A DNA stretch of 64,000 nucleotides from Molossus alvarezi (taxonomy: Eukaryota > Chordata > Mammalia > Chiroptera > Molossidae), in NCBI GenBank assembly GCA_037176705.1, contig CM073896.1:19852708-19916707 (forward strand). The letters run 5' to 3'. Position 1 is the stretch's first letter; each line of letters begins with the position of its first letter. The notes below the pieces were generated by a model. It did no database searches. It was not told where the DNA came from and was given only the letters and a program-made list of their open reading frames with translations. Shown here in pieces: positions 10,544-21,652 of this stretch. The position numbers were made by a program, and so were the translations under genes.

Positions 10544-10745
10544 GCCCAATTGGTGTGGCTCAGTGGTTGAGCAACGACCCATGCACCAAGAGGTCGCCAG
10601 TTCCATTCCCGGTCAGGGCACATGCCCAGGTTGTGGGCCTGATCCCCAGTGGAGGACATGCAGGAGGCGGCCAATCAATGTTCTTTCCAATCGATATTTC
10701 TTTCTCTCTCGCTCTCTCTCTAAATCAAAAAAAAAAAAAAAAAAA
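10544..10745 (+). mobile_element. VES-type SINE, AATAAA-tail subfamily (plus)
   Basis: Head GCCCAATTGGTGTGGCTCAG, A box at about 10554-10566, B-box region around 10598-10610, then GGGCACATGCCCAGGTTGTG and CT-rich end, with TAAATCAAAAAAA tail. Flanked by a 15 bp duplication with one mismatch: AGAACCAAGAAAATA at 10529-10543 and AGAACAAAGAAAATA at 10746-10760. Overlapping frames up to 121 codons are SINE sequence. Confidence 0.88.
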
Positions 10746-10854
10746 AGAACAAAGAAAATATATGGAAGGTTATCAGGAATCTCAGGGCAGTTCCTATTAG
10801 AGCCTGTCCACCCTCTGCATCCCTGAGGTGTATTATTTCCCTTCACCCCAATCA

Positions 10855-11395
10855 AATTTTATTGATACCATTGTAATTAACCTAGTTATTAATAACAGGA
10901 AAAGAGCAAAGGGGAGGCCAAATATTATAGGCTTGTCATTAGGGCAGCTTTGCCAGCAAGTTACAGCTTTACACTCCCCAGGGAGTCACCAGTCTATTCG
11001 CTGCAGATCAGTGGGGGAAGAGACTATACAGGAGGGAGACAGATGCATGCTCAGTAAAATTGGGATGACATAGGGAAGATTACACCTGGGAACAGGTCAT
11101 TGGCCAGAAGAGGCATGGCCTGATGCTGAACTGAACCTGATTGCAACATAGAACGAAAACTCTGGACACTGGCTTTGCTTTTAGAGCTACAGAATCCCCA
11201 GCTACGCTTCTTCCAGGACAGGATTAAGGGAAATGGGACTTTGGAAACACAGAGATGTAATTCAAAACTAATAAAAATCACTCATTCTCCCATGGGAGTC
11301 TCAGAAAATTCTTTTTCTAAAGATATCATAAGGACCCCACCCCCAGCACTCAGTGGGAAAAGGGACACCCCAACTTCTTCGATAACATGACCAGT
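10855..11395 (+). mobile_element. Solitary ERV LTR, copy C
   Basis: Plus-oriented member of the same LTR family. The left part TTGATACCATTGTAATTAAC matches the reverse complement of copy A near 8690-8715. The right part has AATAAAAATCACTCATTC (AATAAA at about 11269-11274), GAGTCTCAGAAAATTC and CACCCCCAGCACTCAG, matching the reverse complement of copy B. No retroviral interior adjoins it. Confidence 0.65.
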
Positions 11396-11489
11396 ACATT
11401 TAACTTTTGCATGTGTGTGCCCTTTGAAACTCTTTTCTCAAAATACTGCAAAAGAGCCCATTTTCATCTGCAATAGTAGCAGCCCTTAG

Positions 11490-11590
11490 AAGTTGTAATT
11501 AAGAGCTTCATATGTCTCATATATTGTGATAAATACTGTGTAGGCACAATTTTATTTAATCCTAATAATAATCTTATGAAATTTGAACAT
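11490..11590 (-). repeat. MIR-like fragment, antisense
   Basis: AGAGCTTCATATGTCTCATA, GTAGGCACAATTTTATTTAA and CCTAATAATAATCTTATGAA follow the order of the MIR 5' half read backwards. It is short and diverged. Confidence 0.45.
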
Positions 11591-11828
11591 GCAAATCAAC
11601 ATTAATTAGAACTACATTAAAGTGCATGTATTTCCTTGTCTTGCTGTTGTACTTACTAATTTACTGAGCCATAAAAGTGGGGCTATGGCTTTTGGTTTAA
11701 GTATTTAATATTTAGTAGTAACAAGTAAGGTAAGTAGAAGAACGTGGTCATAAAGTCATCAGGAACCATCTTCTAAAAGTTGGAGGGTGATTATCAGAAT
11801 TTAGCAGAAAATAAACACGTGGAATTCC

Positions 11829-11829
<1 letters not shown>

Positions 11830-11868
<39 letters not shown>

Positions 11869-11871
11869 AGA

Positions 11872-11906
<35 letters not shown>

Positions 11907-11933
11907 AGGGGGAGAGAGAGAGGAGAGAGAAAG
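11830..11933 (+). repeat. Compound (TG)n(AG)n microsatellite
   Basis: Nine TG units pass into a long AG array with AAAG, GGGAG and GATGAAGGGGG interruptions. Interrupted compound arrays of this kind are common in mammalian intergenic DNA. Confidence 0.92.
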
Positions 11934-12485
11934 ATTAGGATGTTAAGGGATTGAAAATAGAGATGTGGAGGCCAAGGTTTGAAATAGGCATTAAATAAAT
12001 GACAGTAAATTCAATGAAAAAATTAAAGCTAGTGGGAAGGAATCATTAAAATAAAATATAACTACAATATATCTTTTTAAACAATGCAAGAGGTATTCCT
12101 TTTATATTATCTAGCTTACTTACACTTTTCTATTTCAGTCTCTTAAAATCATATATCTATCTATTCAGTAGACTTATTTAAGTGTCCTTATAATAAAAGA
12201 ATTCCTGAATCTGAGTAGTGTCAACAAAGTAACATTGAGAATGGAATTCTGAGTCCTGTGTTGAATGGAAGTAAATTTTGTGTTGTAATGTTTTGTCTAT
12301 TAATGGAAGAAAATTATTACAAAAAAGCTATCGCTCGACCAGAGGGAGAATAGGTATGGTGAGGGACAATATTAAGGAGGGATTTTCACTTTTTTTCCCC
12401 TAAAGAAACAAATTAAGAAAGAATTAATCAAATGATGATTAATCAGCACCAAAATAATTAAAGAATAATTAAATATTCAAGTTTT
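11934..12485. other. Unassigned AT-rich sequence
   Basis: Nothing recognisable is seen up to the 5' truncation point of the L1 beginning at about 12488. Confidence 0.4.
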
Positions 12486-12487
12486 AT

Positions 12488-13990
12488 TTAAAAACAAAGA
12501 TACCCTGAATAGCCACAGCAATCTTGAAAGAGAACAAAGTAGGAGGTATCACAATACCAGATATCAGGTTATAGTACAAAGCCATTGTAATCAAAACAGC
12601 CTGGTACTGGCACAAAGACAGACATATAGATCAATGGAACAGAACAGAGAGCCCAGAAATCGACCCAAGACATTATGCTCAAGTAATGTTTGACAAAGAA
12701 GGCAAGAGCACACAATGGAGAAAAGACAGTCTCTTCACTAAATGGTGTGGGGAAAATTGAACAGGTACATGCAAAAAAAAATTAAAACTAGACCACCATC
12801 TTACACCATACATAAGAATAAACTCAAAATGGATAAAAAACTTAAATGTAAGTCATGAAACCATGAAAATCCTAGAAGAAAATGTAGCTAGCAAAATCTC
12901 AGACATCACACAAAATTTTTTACTTATATCACCTAAGGCTAGAGAAAGAAAGAAAAAAATAATAAATGGGACTGAAAAAGAAACCAGCATCAAAAATGAA
13001 AAGGAAACCCACTCTATGGAAGAACATGTTTTTCAATGATACATATGATTAGGGGTTAATATCCAAAATATATAAAGTATTTATATAACTGAACAAAAAG
13101 AAGACAGTTCAATTAAAAAATGGGCAGAGGACCTGAATAGGCATTTCCCCAAAGAGGACATACAAATGGCCAAAAGACATATGAAAAAATGCTCAACATT
13201 GTCACTAATCATCAGAGAGATGCAAATTAAAATAACTCTGAAGTATCACCGCACACCTGTCAGAATGGCCGCCATCAACAAATCATCAAACAACAAGTGC
13301 TGGCGAGGGTGTGGAGAAAAGGGAACTCTAGTACACTGCTGGTGGGAATGTACACTGGTGCAGCCACTATGAAAAACAATATGAAATTTCCTCATAAAAT
13401 TAAAAATTGAACTGCCAGCTGACCCAGTGATCCCACTTCTAAGAATATACCCTAAGAAGCCTGGAACACCAATCAGATAGAATATATGTACCCCCATGTT
13501 CATAGCAGCACTATTTACAATAGCTAAGATCTAGAAACAACCCAAGTGTCCATCAGTAGATGAGTGGATAAAAAAAAAACTGTAGTACATGTACACTATG
13601 CAGCTGTGAGAAAGAAAAATCTCTTATCCTTTGAGACGATATGGAGGGACCTGGAGAGTATTATGCTAAGTGAAATAAGCCAGTCAGAGAACAAGTATCA
13701 CATGATTTTACTTATTTGTGGAATATAATGAACAAAATAAGCTGATGAACAAAATAGATTTGGAGACATGGAAGTAGGGAATAGACTGAGAAACCTCAGA
13801 TGAAAAGGGGGTGGGGGCAGGAAGAGATAAACCAAAGAACTTACATGCATATATGCACAACCAATGGACACAGACACAGTGCAGTGAATGCAGGGGGTGG
13901 GTGGGAGTGGGGAAGAGGGTGTCAATGGGGGGGAAAAGGAGGGATATCTGTAATACTTACAACAATAAAGATTAAAATATATATATATAG
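12488..13990 (+). mobile_element. 5'-truncated L1, plus strand
   Basis: The copy begins within ORF2 (CCCTGAATAGCCACAGCAAT) and runs through the ORF2 C-terminus and 3' UTR to an AATAAAGATTAAAATATATA-type end at 13968-13990. A conserved cysteine-rich motif is readable at about 13300-13370: [18 protein letters not shown], spacing C-x3-C-x7-H-x4-C. Several stops and frameshifts break the rest. 5' truncation is the usual outcome of target-primed reverse transcription. A clear flanking duplication was not found. Confidence 0.9.
13166..13372 (+). pseudogene. L1 ORF2 C-terminal fragment (dead)
   Basis: A 68-codon open stretch containing the L1 ORF2 C-terminal Cys-rich motif (residues about 46-62). 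It is only a remnant of a roughly 1,270-residue protein whose endonuclease and reverse transcriptase parts are absent because of 5' truncation. It should not be annotated as a functional gene. Confidence 0.85.
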
Positions 13991-15130
13991 AAACATTATC
14001 AGAAAGCAAAAATTCTACCAGCCATCTTTCATTTAACCCATCTATATGATTACAGAGATTAAAACAAAAACAGTGGTTTAAAAGAAGCACAACAAAAACA
14101 CTTAGCTGATGATAAAGATATAATAAGACGAGTGAAGGTTTTTTTGTGAACTGGTTTCTCTGTTTATCACATATACTTAAGGAATTGACAACTAGGTCAA
14201 AATATGCTCAGACATTTTTGAAAGAGGGTTTTGTTTGAATCCCCCAAGTGCCATTCATAAGGGCTTGCTGCAGGGTGGAGATCCTTGCTGAGAAATGATG
14301 TGTACCTGCCTGCTGGCTCTGCTGTTTGCTGATTCTTAAAAATATAAAATTTGTATGTAAAAATAAATACATTGATAAATGTGAGCTTTGCTTTTATATT
14401 TTTTTACAGGATTTGATCATTTCCATATGTTCTTTCTCTTCAAAATGGAAAAAAAAAATTGTCATTTAAATATTCAGCTTTCCAATGCTATTTTTGTACC
14501 TTTTTTTGTTGTTATTCATTTTAATTTTTTTCTTTTATGAATTTTTTATTCTGTTTAATTAACAAATAATTTATAATATTTCTAATATGTTTTAATAATC
14601 ATTTTATAATTTTCTATACTTCTTATACTTAACTTTTAAGCCATGCATTGTATACCTTTTGTCCTTTTTAATTTTATTTTTACAACCGTGTAAATTATTT
14701 TTAGCATAATAAACATGTTGTTTGAGTTGGCAGGTTGACATAAGGTCATTATAAGAATATTCTTGTGGAATACAGAAAAACAATGGTTATCTCTCAGTCC
14801 TCATCAATAAAGTTTTTGTTCTTTCAATCACCAAATTAGCTTAATAACTTAGTTGGAAGAAGACCCTGAATAATCCTGTGTGCTATTAGCTCTTTCACAT
14901 TTGGCTAGAAGATGAATACTGGTATCTACAAATTTCCACATGAAAAACTGTAGCTAAACCATTCTGATTTCCTCTGCCAATCAAAACTGAAGCAACTTTA
15001 AGCAGCCTACTTCTAAGACATCTTCTTTCAAAAGGCCACTCTCATTCCCCCAAATGGAATCCTTCACTGCTGTGTTTTTTTCTGAGAACCTGCTTTTCGT
15101 TGCAAAATCAACACTATTCTGTCTCACATT
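13991..15130. other. Unassigned AT-rich sequence
   Basis: About 1.1 kb, strongly AT-rich at 14330-14720, with no clear element or coding frame. Confidence 0.45.
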
Positions 15131-15134
15131 TAAT

Positions 15135-15260
15135 GCTATTCTCGAGTGTAAGTTTGATGAGGGCATAAATCATACCTCCTTTCGTCCTGATGTATCTGCC
15201 AACTGTCATCTACCTCTTGTACTGAATATGCTCAGTAAGTGCGTGTTAAAGAAAATGATG
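15135..15260 (+). repeat. L2 3' end fragment
   Basis: GAGTGTAAGTTTGATGAGGG followed by CATCTACCTCTTGTACTG and ATGCTCAGTAAGTGCGTG follows the order of the L2 3' end (length-of-stay phrase 'gtaagctccttgagggcag ... gctcaataaatgttt'). The overlapping 107-codon frame is therefore unlikely to be a gene. Confidence 0.55.
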
Positions 15261-15374
15261 TGTAGACTCAGGATACAGAGCCTTGCTTTACCTGAGCCTG
15301 TCTCATATTCTGTTCCCTGGAACCTCTTTGTTTTTGAGATTATTTTTCATGCCTCATGGAGTCAATGTGGGATT

Positions 15375-15545
15375 TAGAATAAGGGAACTAGATTTTGAGA
15401 TCTTTGCACAATAATTTCAAACTGCATATCTTAGGAAAGTGCCTTAATCTTTCTCAAACTCAGTATCTGTATTGGTTAAAGAGGTATATTTGCCTTCCCT
15501 TCCCTCCCTCATAAGCATCAAGTAATAAATGCTATACATTTGATA
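15375..15545 (+). repeat. MIR fragment, plus
   Basis: CATATCTTAGGAAAGTGCC, TTAATCTTTCTCAAACTCAG and TATCTGTATTGGTTAAAGAG follow the MIR core order. Diverged. Confidence 0.5.
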
Positions 15546-16743
15546 TAGTTTAAAAACGTTAAGTTCTACAGAGATTTAAGCTGCAAGTTATTATTTAATG
15601 ACAAACAATTAAGTCACACTTCAGGTTTTTAATAATGTTACCTGAATCAGTCTGGATATTCTAGGTATGTCTGTTCTGTGGTATTTATAGCCATACACCT
15701 GATTTTTAAAGTTATAATTATGATTCATTAGATTCTAGAGTGCTGAATACTGTACCATCTTTGTGATCAAAAAGAAGCTATGAATTAGATACCAAGGATC
15801 AAGACTACTCATGATGAAATAATCTTTCCTCTTTTTATCTTTGTCTGTATCTGCTGTGGAGACTCTGAGTTTGAAAAAGGAGAATTTCAAGTACGCATGC
15901 CTCTGGGTTTTGGAGCAAAGCAGTTCTGAAAATAAAATGGAATCTTTCTGATATCCATGTTTGTCAATTATTCAAGTTCAGTTCCAGAGGGCTGCTCCAA
16001 ATTCCATCAAGAAGAAACTCTTAGCTGGAAGTATACAGGTGTTCATTTAATGATGAATGACCATGAGTAAAAAAAAAAAAAAACCAAAAAAACAAAGACA
16101 GGCCTTAGAATTCCAGCAGAGCTTAGGATGCTCACTAGAAAATGATGCTCATTACCTCATTAACTCCACTGTCCAGTTCCAGTGGATATGATCTGCCAGG
16201 TTGATCTGGGTGATATGTCCGGTTACTCATTCTGTTCACATATTTGTGGATATCCCTTTTGTAACTTTATGATTAGCAGATGAGCTGGGTTTTCCCAGAT
16301 AGAAAAATATAACCTCACCGAGGGTACCAAGTTGCTGGTAAAACTTATGTGTTCTCATGTTAGAATTAGCTTTAAATTTATATATAACTATTCAGCATAG
16401 GGGTTCAAATCTATAGGCTTGCTGCAAAGTCATGAATGATGGACATTTCACATGACTTTTTTTGCATTCATTCTGTAATAATGTTATGCCTGTCATCCCT
16501 TCTCCAGCCCCAACCATAATACCAACCCAAGCAAACGCATTCACTAGATGGAAGCCAAGTATGCAGAATGGAAAAAGGGAGTTCATCAACGTGTTTCCAC
16601 ACATTTCATCTGGAAAAGGTGCAGGGAAGAGTGTGATTCATCTGCGTGACACACTGCACTCCAGGGATAATCCCTGGTTACTCAGGTCTTCATGTGTTTC
16701 TCTTGGGAATACTAGAATGTTCTCTCTTTTTCTTATTTTGGAA

Positions 16744-16744
<1 letters not shown>
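15546..16744. other. Unassigned non-coding sequence
   Basis: About 1.2 kb with a 16 bp A-rich run at 16070-16083 but no identifiable element. The frames at 16392-16604 and 16462-16794 overlap each other on opposite strands and the latter reads into a GT repeat; neither looks coding. Confidence 0.45.

Positions 16745-16787
<43 letters not shown>
16745..16787 (+). repeat. (TG)n microsatellite
   Basis: About 21 uninterrupted TG units. It produces the Cys-Val repeats seen in overlapping reading frames. Confidence 0.95.
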
Positions 16788-16788
<1 letters not shown>

Positions 16789-17200
16789 GCATGAAAAAGG
16801 CATGTATTATTTCTTAGATTTTTTTCTTTTTTGTAATCTTGTTATTTTATATAGAGAGATATTCACACAGAAATATTATCACACTGCATGTATAATTTTG
16901 CAATGAACTTGTTTTGCTCCACATTTTTTAGTACATTCTTTTGATACTTTCAGATCTAATCTCACGTAGGCAGCTGGATAGTGCTGTGTTTCATAACATT
17001 TCCTGTGAGGGTACACAGTTATGCCATATTCCTATTTTACCATTAATCAAAACAGTGCCAATTGGATTTCTTACCTGCTATATACCTAAACAAAGTTTTC
17101 CTGGAGCAGATGTGACATTACTAGGTTGCAACATATGTGAGCCTTCTACTTTTAAAGGTTTAATTTTTATAACTTATATATACATTTTTAATCTTTAAAA
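16788..17200. other. Unassigned sequence, possibly an old LINE relic
   Basis: The block 16860-17150 has a general resemblance to old LINE ORF2 non-coding-strand phrases (TGAACTTGTTTTGCTCC, GACATTACTAGGTTGC), but it is too diverged to assign. Confidence 0.3.
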
Positions 17201-17204
17201 AAAA

Positions 17205-17411
17205 GTTTTTTCTTTTATTGATTTGAGAGAGAGAGGAAGTGGGAGGGAGAAGAAATAGAAACATTGATGAGAGAAAACATTGATTGGCCGCCTCCTGCAT
17301 ACCCCCACTGGGAATCAGGCCCACAACCTGGGCATGTGTCCTGACTGGGAATCGAACCAGTGACCTCTTGATGCATGGATTGATACTCAATCATTAAGCC
17401 TCATTGGTCAG
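17205..17411 (-). mobile_element. VES-type SINE, AATAAA-tail subfamily (minus)
   Basis: On the plus strand the order is TTTTATTGATTTGAGAGAG, AAACATTGATGAGAG, CCGCCTCCTGCATACCCCCA, GCCCACAACCTGGGCATG, CCAGTGACCTCTTGATGCAT and a decayed head at 17390-17411. Substitutions in the A-box region mark it as an older copy. Confidence 0.82.
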
Positions 17412-17957
17412 ATTATAAATATATTTTAAAGAAACACTTCACTCAAAAAAAATAATTTTTGAATTCTCTCAAAAGTATCATAATATTTAATTTAAAATTA
17501 TTACTTAATATTCCTAAAGCGTCACCCTTAAGATAACGGGCAATTATGATTTGGGGTTATTTGTATTTATTCATTTGATGATGTTTCTTTAAACCGAATC
17601 TAAATTTTACTTGCTGTGAATTATTATGGCAGCATTAAAGATATAGAACCCTAGCATTAAAATCGAGTTAGCTGTGAATTTGGAGAGGGTGAGAACTTGA
17701 AAACTGGTTCCCAACTTTCACTCAGAGTATCTCCTAAAGCAGAATGGGTTTTCACTATTAGGCATATATAGGTTTATAGGTAGGTTTTCTTTTCCTTCCC
17801 CACTAAATATATTGGAACACATGTAAAATAAACTTGTCTCAAGACTTATGTTCAGAGATAGCCCTCTAACCATCACCTCAAGTGCTATTGTTGGAAGTGG
17901 ATTAAAAAATGTATGTTTTTAGACCTACCAGCCATTTTAATTATTCCTCATAAAAAT
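17412..17957. other. Unassigned AT-rich sequence
   Basis: Nothing recognisable is seen between two minus-oriented VES copies. Confidence 0.4.
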
Positions 17958-18141
17958 TGTTTTTTTCTTTATTGATTTTAGAGAGAAAGGAAAGGAAAGG
18001 AAAGGGAGAAAAAGATAGAAACATTGATGAGAGAGAACATCGATTGGCCACCACTGGGCCCTGGGCATGTGACCAGAAATGGAACTGGCAACCTCTTGGA
18101 GCATGGGTTGATGCTCAACCAGTGAGCCACACTGGCTGGGC
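17958..18141 (-). mobile_element. VES-type SINE with internal deletion (minus)
   Basis: Same order as the copy at 17205 but only about 185 bp. The segment between CGATTGGCCACC and CCTGGGCATGTGACC lacks the usual GCATACCCCCACTGGGGATC-like middle, so about 40 bp are missing. The AAAGG pentamer is repeated in the CT/AG-rich part (17987-18008). Confidence 0.82.
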
Positions 18142-18599
18142 AGAAATCTAGAATAAACTCTTCAGTGCATATGGCTAGATGCTGACAATTACAAAATGCC
18201 AAAAGCTCTCAAACACAACATAAAAGACACACGGTTCCAAGCTTTCTTGATAATATTTCCTTCAGGACTTTCCTTTTCTGGTATAATGGGCAGACATTGG
18301 GTAGGAAGGAATATGATACTGGTAAAGAGGGCCCTGCTTTGTTCCTGAATTAAGAACTAGTTATATTTTCTAAACCATTCTTTTCTGAATCAGATTCACT
18401 TTGGAGTGCTGTCTGAAACAGGCAAAGAGGTCTGTATATGGTCAATAAGATATCCAAGTACTCTACCACCTTATAGTCTCTGCCATAACCTTAGTTATCT
18501 CAGAATATTAGAGTTCATACCTTCCTTGGGGAGTGAGCACTGAGATTAAATGTGGAAAGATTTTAAGTGAAAGAATCTATGAAGGATTAAAAACGAACA
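18142..18599. other. Unassigned non-coding sequence
   Basis: Nothing recognisable is seen. Confidence 0.4.
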
Positions 18600-18775
18600 C
18601 CATTTCATGTAATACCCAACGTGCCTTTATATACATTTATTACATAGTAATCCCCACCTCTAGAGGTTACTAGTTATTACTTGCACTTTACATATGAGAA
18701 GGCTGAGGCCCATAGAGATGAAATCATTTGTTTAAGAGCTTGGTTCCAGGTTCAGTGATTTCATGCCTAGTATTT
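18600..18775 (-). repeat. MIR SINE, antisense
   Basis: ATACATTTATTACATAGTAA, then CTTTACATATGAGAAGGCTG, AGGCCCATAGAGATGAAATC and TTCCAGGTTCAGTGATTTC correspond to the reverse complement of the MIR core and left end. Confidence 0.6.
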
Positions 18776-19009
18776 ATAGCTCAAAATAGTCAGATGGCAT
18801 TAAAATTTTAAGAATTGTGTTATAGCAAACTGGATTGAAGTCAATGTAAGGTATGTATAGGATCTTCAGTTTTCTCTCCAGACTCTCAGATTCAGTCAGC
18901 AATCTTGATCTTGGTATGGGATAATTCCATCATCTTCCTTGTTTTCTCCCCTGTGTTACAAAGTCATGTTGCAGGGATGGAATACAAGCAACTACACTAC
19001 AGCCTATCT
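18776..19009. other. Unassigned spacer
   Basis: Nothing recognisable is seen between two MIRs of opposite orientation. Confidence 0.35.
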
Positions 19010-19250
19010 AGAGACAATGGTGTAGGAATTATGAGCATAGGGTAGGCTCTAGATTCAATTCCAAGCTCTTCCATTTATTATTAATATGACAACACAAATT
19101 ACTTCAGTTTTCTCTTCTGTAAAATGGGTTTAATAACAGCACCCTCTGCACAGAACTTCTGGGTTAATTAAATAAATCACAGAGTTTCAGGGAAGAATGC
19201 TTTCCGTATAGTAGGTGTTACATGTTTGTTTAATATTATTATTATTCCAG
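19010..19250 (+). repeat. MIR SINE, plus
   Basis: GGTGTAGGAATTATGAGCAT, AGGCTCTAGATTCAATTCCA, TACTTCAGTTTTCTCTTCTG, TAAAATGGGTTTAATAACAG and GTATAGTAGGTGTTACATG follow the full MIR order. It is one of the better-preserved MIRs in the window. Confidence 0.8.
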
Positions 19251-19339
19251 TTGGAAATAATTGCGATTAAAGAGTACACATTGCAGCACAGATTCTCTAA
19301 GGTGTGATGCAGGTCTGGACTGTTCAATCTGCATACGGA

Positions 19340-19420
19340 TAGTGCTTATATAATTTTATTAACCAATGTCACCCCAATAAATATGATAACAAATAGTAAA
19401 TAAACAAATATTTAAAATGG
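19340..19420 (+). mobile_element. L1 3' end scrap, plus
   Basis: TATAATTTTATTAACCAATG then TCACCCCAATAAATATGATA is the last part of a Laurasiatherian-type L1 3' UTR with AATAAA and an A-rich tail. Only about 80 bp survive. It pairs with the inverted L1 end at 19455. Confidence 0.7.
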
Positions 19421-19454
19421 GTGTCAAGGTTTCCCCAGAAGCTTCTTCTTCATG

Positions 19455-19620
19455 GACTTTTTAAAAATTAAATTTATTGGGATGACTTTGGTTAATAAAA
19501 TTGTATGGGTTTTAGGTTCACAATTCTATACTACATCATCTGTGTGTTGCATTGCGTTTACCACCCAAAATAAAGTCTCCTTCCGTCGCCATGTATTTGA
19601 CCCCTTTACCCTTTTTAAAA
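19455..19620 (-). mobile_element. L1 3' UTR scrap, minus
   Basis: The plus strand shows TTTATTGGGATGACTTTGGT, TTAATAAAATTGTATGGGTT, TAGGTTCACAATTCTATACT and CACCCAAAATAAAGTCTCC, the reverse complement of the L1 3' UTR. It is severely 5'-truncated. Confidence 0.78.
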
Positions 19621-19689
19621 GCTAACAGGTGGTGGAGTTGCACATGACAGTTATCACAGAAAAATATGAAGAAAATAGAGTTTTTCAAG

Positions 19690-20290
19690 CCAAAGTAATA
19701 TCTAGTGAACACAGATCATTCTCAGGAATGGCTGCAGCGGGCTTCTGCTGCTAGGGAACTGGTGAAACGCTGCACAAAACGGGGCTGTTGCATTGCCTGC
19801 CCATCACTCAGCCCTGCTTCTGTGAAGCATGCATTAAAACAGCTGATAAAATTTCCAAGAAAATGCAGATGGAATCTAATTTTTATGTATTATTTAATAA
19901 TGAAGACATAATAAAACACACCTTCGATCATGTGTTCCAGCAAACTTTTTTTTTCACCTATAAGCCTCTGTGCCCATGTCCTCATCTCATTCGCCACCCA
20001 ATCCCCTGCAGTGTGATTTCGTTCTTCGTGCTCCTTTCCATTAATGCATGAAACAAAGGAAACAGTTCTGAGAGCATTAACAACGGAGCTGTGCCGCCTG
20101 ATCATTTGTGTGACTGATTTTGTTTGTAATGATGGGATTGCCATCACATTGCTAAACAATGAGCCATTTTTGTCCTCATTTACTTGGGCTGTTAGTGGCA
20201 TTAAATGCTGCTGGCCATTCCATTTGGTAGATCTCTCTAGCCACCCATTCTATTTTGTGTGAGATTTTGTCTTTATCTGCCTAATGCAGT
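19690..20290. other. Unique sequence, candidate conserved non-coding element
   Basis: About 600 bp of balanced composition, free of recognisable repeats, with several factor-like words: ACAAAGG (20055) and AACAATG (20155), which resemble SOX sites, and TAAT/ATTA cores. Overlapping frames of 68-103 codons occur on both strands, but none has domain-like features. It could be regulatory DNA; it could equally be neutral. Only a cross-species alignment can tell. Confidence 0.3.
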
Positions 20291-21389
20291 ACAGTGTTGC
20301 TCAATCATCCACCCTCATTTTCATGATCCCTTCACTTTTTATATCTTCAGTGACTTACCTACCTTTCTGAGTTAACTGCCATTTATATGTTGAAAACTTT
20401 GAAATAGATATATTTAATCTTTTTTTTTTGAAATAATATGCAGCAACATTGGAATCTATTTAATAACAAAATATGCATGAAGCGTTAAGTGAGAAACTAG
20501 TTCACAGAAGAGTGGACACTGTGGAGCATCAATTTTGTGAAATACTCAGAGAAAGCACGTAGGCATATGCATAGAAAAAACAATGGAAAGATCTACAGAA
20601 AAAAAAGTTTATTGGGGTTTTCATATATATATATATATACATATATATCGCATATATTTCTCTGATGGAAGGGAGACCGATGTGAGCTTTTCCATGAAAT
20701 ACAGGTTGAGCTTTGCATATGTTGACAAATCCTTAGACAGATAACTTGGGAAATAATTACTTCTGATCTGCTTTTGTGTTTTTCACAGTGCAACACGTAT
20801 TACTTATAATGTTAAGGACTTAGAAAGTACTCAGTTCATATTGAATGAAAGAGTTTAATTTCTTACATTTTTATAAAATGAAAAAGCAGCTTACTTTGCC
20901 TGTTTGAATTAGAAAGTATAAATTTATTAATGCCAAGAATACATTTTCAGGAAAAATACCTTCTCATAAATTGAAAATCTTTCATCATTGTTTATAAAAT
21001 ACAGCAACAGAGCTCTGTGTGCCCTTGAACAAGCCATGTGCTCCTAGCATGTTCTGAGATCTGTAATTCATTATCCAGCTGTTCTGTGCTTAATGTAAAT
21101 CACTATTCCTGAAAATACCTACATCCCTAATCAATCAATCAGAGGCTCAGTTAGTGCAGTTGAGTCTACTGCTCCCAGGAAGGCCGACATTCCTTGTCTG
21201 TATTTCCATTACTGATTTGTGATCCAGAAAATATTTCTGTTTATTGTGCCTTGTTCTTTCTAATTTTAGAATAAGGCGTTACTTGGTAGTATAAATAATA
21301 TATAAGATCTAACTTTCTAAGAAAAAGAGAAATTATATTAATAATTAAATAAATTATATTACTTAAGATAATTTTTCACTAAATTTTGT
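20291..21389. other. Unassigned AT-rich sequence with a short (AT)n
   Basis: Contains an AT/CATATAT array at 20622-20654; nothing else is recognisable before the L1 tail. Confidence 0.45.
20622..20654 (+). repeat. (AT)n microsatellite
   Basis: Eight to nine AT units followed by ACATATATATCGCATATAT. Confidence 0.85.
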
Positions 21390-21652
21390 TTGTTTATTTT
21401 ATTTTATTTTTTTATTTAATTAATTAATTTATTTTTGTTACAGATGTTTCTCATTTCCCCCCCACTGATTCCCCTCTCCTTCACCCTCCCGCCCTGTCCC
21501 CAGCTTTGTTGTCCATGTCCATTGTTCATGCACACATGCATATAAGTTCTGTGGTTTATCTCTCCCCCACCACCCCCTCTTCTGGGGATTGTCAGTCTGT
21601 ATCCTACTTCCACGTCTCTGGGACTACCCCATTCCTCAGACTGTTATGTTCA

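Noticed and set aside
10435..10826. Overlapping 87- and 121-codon plus frames
   Set aside because: Both cross the VES SINE at 10544-10745 and end in its poly-A.
16860..17190. Old LINE ORF2 fragment
   Set aside because: Only a few loosely similar words; too diverged to call without alignment.
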